In this document: positions 57,403 to 64,000 of the stretch, one piece after another
How positions within the stretch are numbered: position 1 is the first letter of the stretch
Layout of the letters: each line of letters starts with the position of its first letter
Source: Rhytidiadelphus loreus
Lineage: Eukaryota > Streptophyta > Bryopsida > Hypnales > Hylocomiaceae
Assembly (NCBI GenBank): GCA_947034895.1
Contig: OX344762.1
Coordinates: 44,496,760 to 44,560,759 of the forward strand
Reading direction: 5' to 3'
Length of the DNA stretch: 64,000 bases
The notes under the pieces: model-generated
What the model saw: only the letters and a program-made list of their open reading frames with translations
The model's database searches: none
What the model was told of the DNA's origin: nothing
Translations under genes and position numbers: made by a program

Positions 57403-57969
57403 ATGTGCCTTCTTAGAGTTACACTAATGATGATTCTTCTATTGAGACAATATTCTTGGGTGCTTCAATGGAGTGTAACTCCTAAAAAACAAATACAAGT
57501 TCAGGTGGGTTTTTATAATCTCAATATTTGGCATGATTTTTTAAAACTTCTTTTTGAAGTTAAAAAAATATATTAGCTTTCAAGGAATGTAATTTTTATT
57601 TCAATTGATGAATGGGAGCAAAAGTTAAAATATACTAAGCATAAAATAGAGATCATCGAGTAACAAAACAAAATAACTTGAAATATTCTTTTTCTTAAAT
57701 TTGTTTCTCAAAGATTACATTTTTTTCTATTTGGAAAGATTTTATTCATTCCATTTGGATTAGTGATGTGAAAGTTATAGAGAACATCTTGTTTTATAGA
57801 TAATTATAGCATTTTTTTTATTAAATAACTTATTACACACAATTTAGTTCTTCAACATAGAAAAAATTATAAAATCAAGATGTGTAGTACAAAAATTTGA
57901 AGTTAAAAAGATTCTAAGTCTTATAATCTAGTCACGCAAGGTCCAAAAAATTCCATTTGTTTACTTTAA

Positions 57970-58539
57970 CTCTAAAGTCCTATTGTTCCTACAGGGGACA
58001 AAATGGATTTTAGGCAAGCTCCTATGATCTCAATTTTTCTAGAAATTTTTTGTAACTTTCTTTTAAGGTAGAGAAACTTATGAGCTTTCTGGAAATATAG
58101 TTTTTATTTCAATTGGTGCATGACGGCAAAAGCTATGCCACAGTAACTTTAAATGAGGGAGTCCGGGCAACAAAAACAATTCAGAAAAAATTGAAATAAA
58201 AATTTTAATATTTTTTTCCTTGTAAATTATATTTTTTTCTAAATCATAAGCTTTGATTCATTCCATTTGGATTAGTGATGTGAAAGTTATAGAGCTTCTT
58301 ATTTAGCAGGCAATCATAGCAACTTCTTGCAAGAATTTTTTTTCTTACACTTTGAATGCTAATATCTTTCAATCTATACTGTCAAACACAACAAAAAAAT
58401 TTATCACATGATTTAAAACAAGTGTAGAACAAGATCCTACAGTTACCTATGGAATATATATATATTCTATAGGTGAATGTAGCAGAAGCGTGGTAGTTTT
58501 GAGTGATTTTGACAAAAAATGACCTTGGGATTTCAGGAA
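57970..58539. mobile_element. piggyBac-like non-autonomous element, degenerate copy
   Basis: 570 bp, flanked by TTAA (57966-57969, 58540-58543), with ends CTCTAAAGTCCTATT and, inverted, TTCCTGAAATCCCAA. Its interior is homologous to the element at 51404-52122. The uninterrupted site with a single TTAA is at 48506-48509 in copy 1 of the duplication. Confidence 0.78.
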
Positions 58540-59126
58540 TTAAATGCATATATCTTGCATTCTACAAAATCAAAGTTTTTGAAATGTACTAACTACTTAC
58601 TCAAAGCTATAATTTTTTTTACAAAAGATGAATATTTTAACAAAAGCATTGATATGAATACTATCCAAAGATTTGGATTGCTATAAAGATAGTTGGTAAA
58701 TTATTCATTAAGTGTATAAATTTATAGCATTCTTAAATCAATTAGTGTAGGTGATACTACATACAACTTTTAGTAAAGTAAATTTTTGAGTGTAGATCAC
58801 AGCAAGATCGTTTACCTATTATGCAAAAATATCAAATTTAAAAAAAGGTTTGTACTTCCAATAGAATTGACAGTTTTGAATGGGTTTTTTTTATTAAAAT
58901 AAGGCCTTGGTCCTATGGGAGTTTAGGAAACCGAGTAGGAAACCCATTCTTTGTTGTTTTTGAATGTAATGATTTGATAATTAAATTTCTTCACATTTTT
59001 TTCAAAAATTCAATTTAAAAAAGAAAAAAAGTTTCAAATGTGAAGGTTTAGCCACTCTCTCCACACCTCAAAAATCCATATGTACATATATGTTGAAGAA
59101 ACAATTTTGAAACTTCTACCCAAATT

Positions 59127-61234
59127 CACTACAAAAAAATGGGGGTAAAGATGACTACTAAAAATGACTGCATAGAAGTCATTTCGGACAACAATGATTG
59201 AAAAATGACTTTGGGGTGGACGAGAATTTTTGTGGGAAAGGTTTCACAGCTACCCATTTTCAAATGAAATTTGGTTGACGTGGACGTCCATATTAGCCAA
59301 TTATGTAGTCATTTTGTAATTGTTGATGTGAATGTGTCAGAGTCAAGTCAGATTTATGTCAGAGTCATGTCAAAGTCACATCAAATTTATGTCAGAGTCA
59401 TATTAGATTCATATCAAAGTCGCATTAGAGTCATGTTTAAATCACATTAGAGTATTGTTCAAGATACATTAGAGTCATGTTTAAGTCATTGTGAAGTCAT
59501 TTAGAAGTTAAGATAGAGTCTTTGCAAAATTCAAATGGATTGACAAAGGGCAAGTCATTTCATAGTCATTCTAAAGTAACTTGAATTCAAGGTTTAGATC
59601 ACACTCCAAAGTCATTCAAAGTTCCACAATGATACACCATACAAAATACACTACATCAAATACACCATACATTATATACAATACACCATATTTGGCATAC
59701 ATGTTACATGGCTTTCAAAGCCACTTAGCATGTGAGTATGAAGAAATGAAATGACAAGCCATTTATTGTAGTGGGGTAATAGGAGGCAAGACAAACCATG
59801 TGGGATATGTGAAACGCAGGAATTGTGTTACAAGTAATATTTTATACTTCATGGAGGCTTAGAAAATTAACCTTCTTAAAAAAACTTTGAACTTATAAAA
59901 GTTGGAAAATCAATCTACTTTCATCTTCAAAAATTTGTTTTAGATTTCAAAACTCAAATCAAAAGTTATAGACAAATTTGCAAACATGATAATGTTTAGG
60001 GAGGTTGTGCACATCTTAGTTGTTCTTAGAGTAATTTATTGTTATGTGACTTCAAGGTCACTAAGTTGAAGTCATTCTGAAGTCATACCATTTAGTTGCA
60101 CCTACCTCTGTCGTATTTGCTTTAATTGAGAACTATTTGGCCGCTTTGTTTGGCTTGAGGGTTTTGTCATTAAAAAAAAAAGGAGCCCACTAAGAAGTTG
60201 ACAATTCCCAATCGTAGGGAACTTTGACAGCAATTTGTTTTTAAAAAAAAAAGTTGATAAAAAAACAACCCTAGCAAGCTTGTGCACTTCTTTAAGGGAG
60301 GACAGATCCTAGAAGATAAATTGAAAAAACATTAGAATAATTGAAATAAAAGTTTTAATTAAAATAAACTTGTAATTACAATTTTTTTTCAATTTTTTGT
60401 AGTAGGAAGGCAACCATATCAATCTGCTTGTTTTAAAAAATTATATATATATATATATATAATTTATTATTATTATCAATTAATTATTATGATGATTTAT
60501 GATTTATGATTTTTATGATTATTTGTTATTTATTATTATGATTTAAATTTTAAAGCAAGAGGTGTCTTCCTCTTCACTAGTCACTGCACTCCCTTGTCCT
60601 ATGCTGCCTATAGTCACATCCCAAAACTGTGCACAGGGAAGTCTTCTCCGAGCAAGCAAAGGTTTGCCTAGTAGAAATTTTTAAAATGGGCCTTCGCCTT
60701 TTGCAAGTGATGACTAAGTAACGACATTGTCGCACCATAGTGCCCCCCCCATTGCAAAGTCTGACCACGTACTATTAGAATTTGACTACTGAAGTCATTT
60801 TGAAGTGGATGCACTTGCAACCCAAGAAGGCGCAACAAACTTGCATCCACATCAGCACAACATTTTCTACGTCACGATCTTGTTGAGTCCTTTTCAAGTC
60901 ATTGGATTTCCCTGTCAATCATTTTCTAGTCATTTCTAAGTAGAAAATAGTTACATTATATAACAACGCAATTGTTCTACGTGATTGAGTCTTCCACATT
61001 GGATACCCCAGTAAACCTACCAAAAGGTCGACAACAATTTGAACTGAAAATGGTGGATGAAGCTCTAAAGTCATCCATACTTCATCTTGTAGTCGCAATC
61101 ACGACTACAGAACAACTCAGACATTGGGAACATTTTGAATTTGGTGCTATTACAGAGGTAGTAGTCATTCTTTAGTCAAACTGGACATGAGGTCATTCTT
61201 ACCTAGTTACAAAAGGAGTTGATTTCTTGTAGTG
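59127..61234. mobile_element. CACTA-like non-autonomous element (2.1 kb)
   Basis: The left end is CACTACAAAAAAATGGGGG, the right end is GATTTCTTGTAGTG, and the target duplication is ATT (59124-59126, 61235-61237). The subterminal zones are full of AGTCAT/ATGACT motifs (for example GTCAGAGTCATGTCAAAGTC near 59360), analogous to the AGTCAC arrays of element C. No transposase is present; it presumably depends on an autonomous relative. It interrupts another copy of the TTTGACCCTT repeat. Confidence 0.85.
60442..60461. repeat. (TA)n microsatellite
   Basis: About ten TA units inside the CACTA-like element, followed by TTATTA and TTATGATTTATGAT simple repeats. Confidence 0.9.
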
Positions 61235-61966
61235 ATTATTTTGACCCTTCATAATTTTTGCAATTTTGCATACAAGATCCAAATGTCACATTATTTGGTG
61301 CATTCAAAACTCCTTTCACTTGCTAACAAGATAATATGAAAATTTGACTAGTCTAATAATAGTAACAATACACAATATCAAAAGTAGTGGTTTTGGGTGT
61401 ACCATTTGTAAAGGTCCTTGCATTCAAGTAGTTTGCTTTAAAAGTAACCTTCTAAGAGTTAATTGCATTTTGTGGTGGTGGCTACAAACCCCCAAAATGG
61501 CCAAGGTAGACATCCAATTGGGGGATGTTTAAAAATAGTACAACAATTTTAAAAAATTCCAAAAAATTACTCAACATCTTAAACTACCACATGTACCTTC
61601 ACTTCAAGTTTCATCGAAAACGGACAAATGATGCAAAAGTTATGAGCAAAAAACTACATGTTCAAAGTCAAGGGGACACAAAATAGGACAAATGTTTCTT
61701 ACAATCACCCACAAATAGTGGATTTGTGGGATCCTCAACGAGTAGGCTGGTAATTAATTGGTGATATTTAAAGCAAGATGCCGAAAAAAGGGTTTGTCAC
61801 GAAAAATGGACAAGCCAAGTGATTAAAGATCATCTCTCATATTCTGTGAGATCCAAGATCCTTTCCAAACAAAAGCGAGGTGGCGTGGTAGCAGGCACCT
61901 AGGAATTAGAGCATGTATTATGATAAAATTGGAAGGGGCGGTCATACAAAGATTACAAAGTTTTAG

Positions 61967-62880
61967 ATGGATCCAAAGCGGGGGTTGTTACAACTGGTAG
62001 AAGGGAGCTGCGTGCTTCCTGATGAAGGTCTGCAAGAAGCTCGAGTGGTTTTATGGGACAGTAAATTCAAGTCATTTATGGAGTGCAATCCCGAGACAAT
62101 GCCAGACGTTCCTAATTTAGCATGGCTTTTTAGCACAACGGTAGTGCCGAATCTTGAATGGGATCCGGCAGAATGGCAGTGGGCAAAATTAAAGAAACTA
62201 AAGGAGTCCCTCTTTTTGGGTTATACGATTAAGAGAGGATATTTATAGGATTTACAATCTGAAGTGGAAAAGCCTATTTGTATTCAAGAGTTAGCTAATC
62301 AAGGGTATGATGAGAAGGATGTAGATACTACTCTTAAACTTCTTTGGCATGGAGGAAGACCTAGGAAACAAGCAATGTTCATTTGGCAAACACTTAATAG
62401 AGGAATAGTGAATTGGTGAATGCAATACCTGCATCTTTTGAGCTCATAGTGACGGGAGATTGGTTATCTTGGAGGGTGCGAAATGTGGATACGAGCTGTG
62501 GCATCTGCGGCTGTGATATGGAGACCATCCCTCACTTTTCGCGGGAATGTTCTAGCATCCGGGAGTTATGGGGCAAATTTAACAATCTGGCAAATGACTT
62601 CAATGGACCAATTATCAAATCGCTTCAAGATGCATTTCTTGGCAAGCTGAATTGTTATAGTTCTGGTAAGTTAGGTAAATACATCATTGATAAGCAAGCT
62701 TGGGACATTATGAGATCCTCTTTAGTTTGGTACATTTGGACAGAGAGATGCAACTAGAAATATGCCAATTTCGATTTTAGTGTTCAGAAAATTTTGAGTT
62801 CCACTTGGATTTCGACTATTCACGCTAGCATGACAATTTGGAAGCACTTTCGTTCTATTGTTAAAAACGAAGAGTTATTA
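61967..62880 (+). pseudogene. L1-type LINE 3' remnant (zf-RVT region)
   Basis: The frame from 61967 gives WDPAEWQWAKLKKLKESLF and, after a stop at 62246, LKLLWHGGRPRKQAMFIWQT. After a frame change it gives SCGICGCDMETIPHFSRECS and LVWYIWTERCN. This matches the zinc-finger-like region at the end of plant non-LTR reverse transcriptases: a W-rich segment, an AMFIWQ block and CxxC...H...C. At least two stops and one frame change are present, and the reverse transcriptase core is missing. It lies directly left of the copia LTR. Confidence 0.72.
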
Positions 62881-63072
62881 CTTATTAGTTAGCACTGAAA
62901 TTTTTTTTGTTGCGGAATGGACACCGCTTTTCTGTACTTCTGGTAATGGGGTTTGGCACTTCACTGTGCCTCCCCTTTTCCAGTAACTTTTCTCGTGTTC
63001 GTTTTTTATTTGGAAGGGGGCGCAAGCCTTCATTGGCTTTCCAAGCATGTACTGCACTTTGACCGTGGTGCG

Positions 63073-63307
63073 TGTTAAGGTGAAGGCACAAACATTAAGC
63101 ATAACAAACAACACAATTGAACAAGAGAAATATATCCTCCCATAGCATGGGGAAGGTCTTTATATACTATCCAATACAGGTGTGTAAAAGTTAAAGTTAA
63201 AGTTAAAGTAACTAGTAGATCGCTCTATATAGATAGAACCTTCTATTCTAGTGTCATCTAGAAATAGCATCTACTATTCTATTTCTGAGTCAATGACTAC
63301 TTCAACA
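63073..63307 (-). repeat. Copia 3' LTR (minus-strand element)
   Basis: Read on the minus strand it starts TGTTGAAGTAGTCATTGACT and ends CCTTAACA. It contains the TATA-like GTATATAAAG and an AACTTT triple repeat. The 235-bp length and TG...CA ends fit a short copia LTR. The partner LTR lies beyond the window, so the GTGCG next to the left end cannot be confirmed as a target duplication. Confidence 0.82.
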
Positions 63308-63317
63308 CTCCTCCTCG
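63308..63317 (-). promoter_or_regulatory. Polypurine tract of the copia element
   Basis: On the minus strand, CGAGGAGGAG directly precedes the LTR TGTTGA. This is the usual priming site for plus-strand synthesis. Confidence 0.8.
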
Positions 63318-63399
63318 ATCTATAGTTACCTCATTAAAAACTGATCTGTGATAAAACCTAAATTAGGAAAAATCCCACAGACAGAAAAGAGTGTAACTT

Positions 63400-64000
63400 C
63401 TATTGAGGAACTATCTCATACAACAAACGCATGCCGGCCTCTTGTACTAATCTCCTATGAGTATAGGCCGGAAGAGCTTTCGTCAACATGTCTGCAATGT
63501 TGTGCGCCGATTCGATCTTCTTGACTTCTATTTGCCCAGATTGAATGAGGTCTTGGGTGAAGCCAAATATCTGTGGAGAAATGTGTTTGGTGCGGTCAGT
63601 TTTGATGAAGCCAGACGCCACTTGAGCTATACATGCAGAGTTGTCCTCAAAGATGATAGTCGGCTTGAATTCTTGAGTAATTTCGCATTGCTCCATGATG
63701 ATCTTGTTCATGTTCCTCAACCATACTGCTTCCCGAGTTGCTTCATGGAAAGCAATAAGTTCAGAGTGGTTTGAGGAAGTAGCAGTAACCGTCTACTTCA
63801 CTGATTTCCACGAAATAGGAGAGTTATTCTTCAAAAATATGTATCCAGTTTGTGACTTCCCAGTACTCTCGTCGGATTTGAATCCGGCATCAGCATAACC
63901 TATGATATCTGAGGTCCCTTCTTTGGAATAACAGAGTCCCAAGTCTTCAGTCCCTCGGAGGTATCGGAATAAGTGTTTGACACCATTCCAATGACGAGCT
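63400..64000 (-). pseudogene. Ty1/copia pol, reverse transcriptase end and RNase H (partial)
   Basis: The frame runs off the window edge. From the edge inward it has HWNGVKHLFRYLRGTEDLGL and GYADAGFKSD (RNase H start), then SWKSVK, a stop, TVTATSS, SELIAFHEATREAVWLRNM and IIFEDNSACI. The end is DRTKHISPQIFGFTQDLI, IESAHNIADMLTKALP and YEIVPQ. This is the canonical copia RNase H order. The TAG at 63793-63795 replaces the Gln of the usual VKQTVTATSS motif, so this copy is defective. It ends about 90 bp before the LTR. Confidence 0.95.

Larger units (their letters stand above)
52757..59030 (+). repeat. Segmental duplication, copy 2 (with insertions)
   Basis: Homologous to 44624-49015 and in the same orientation. 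It was enlarged by at least five insertions: a TA-flanked element (53351-54467), two related MITEs (54727 and 57133), a CACTA MITE (55971-56258) and a TTAA-flanked element (57970-58539). It has no coding genes. Confidence 0.85.

Overview
This window is a repeat-dominated stretch of a eukaryotic nuclear genome, most likely a land plant. The evidence is spliceosomal introns in the mobile-element genes, plant-type CACTA (En/Spm) elements with CACTACAAGAAAA ends, a plant-type Ty1/copia fragment, an L1-type LINE remnant and many small inverted-repeat elements in AT-rich DNA. DUF7869 and Tnp2-like genes would fit a seed-free plant such as a moss, but I cannot name a species.

Left part (1-41.5 kb) is one nested stack. 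The base layer is a Tnp2/KDZ-like transposase gene (1236-41474). It is split by a 37,007-bp insertion, element A (2412-39418), which has 27-bp perfect terminal inverted repeats and a 4-bp target duplication GCGT. Element A carries a DUF7869 transposase-like gene on the minus strand (7534-3347). On the plus strand it carries a long gene that encodes a ParB-like domain, a SAM-methyltransferase-like domain, a basic linker and an FCP1/NIF-type HAD phosphatase-like domain, followed by a second NIF-like pseudogene. About 26 copies of a 19-20-bp palindrome (consensus TRTCGGCTGGCAGCCGAYA) are scattered through it. One sits in every intron I could place, and three are read in the same frame inside coding sequence. 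The family is absent from the rest of the window and from the two elements nested in A.

Element B (about 10.62-21.13 kb) interrupts the ParB-like part of that plus-strand gene. It has degenerate termini, GGATGAA-rich subterminal tracts and inverted arrays of a GGATCAGTTGGCC repeat. Its one large spliced gene (19006 to about 13464, minus) has the same ParB-like plus methyltransferase-like layout. Element C (24709-37370) is a 12.7-kb CACTA transposon inserted in the NIF exon with a GCA duplication. It has an apparently intact 1136-residue Tnp2 transposase and a six-exon TnpA-like gene with one probable frameshift.

Right part (41.5-64 kb) is AT-rich. It holds a 128-bp tandem repeat (42.66-43.58 kb), a foldback element, and a large segmental duplication (about 44.62-49.0 and 52.76-59.03 kb). 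The duplication arms show empty and filled sites for a TTAA-flanked piggyBac-like element and a TA-flanked element; CACTA-like insertions are also present. Between the arms lies the only ordinary gene seen, an intronless GC-rich short-chain dehydrogenase (49750-50703) that looks bacterial in style. The right edge has an L1-type remnant and the 3' end of a minus-strand copia element.

How the genes may work together (inference): the DUF7869 protein would be the mobilising enzyme of element A, while the ParB/methyltransferase/NIF protein looks like a DNA- or chromatin-directed accessory module shared by elements A and B. Both methyltransferase domains and both NIF domains lack canonical catalytic residues, and element A has collected several in-frame stops, so this copy is decaying.
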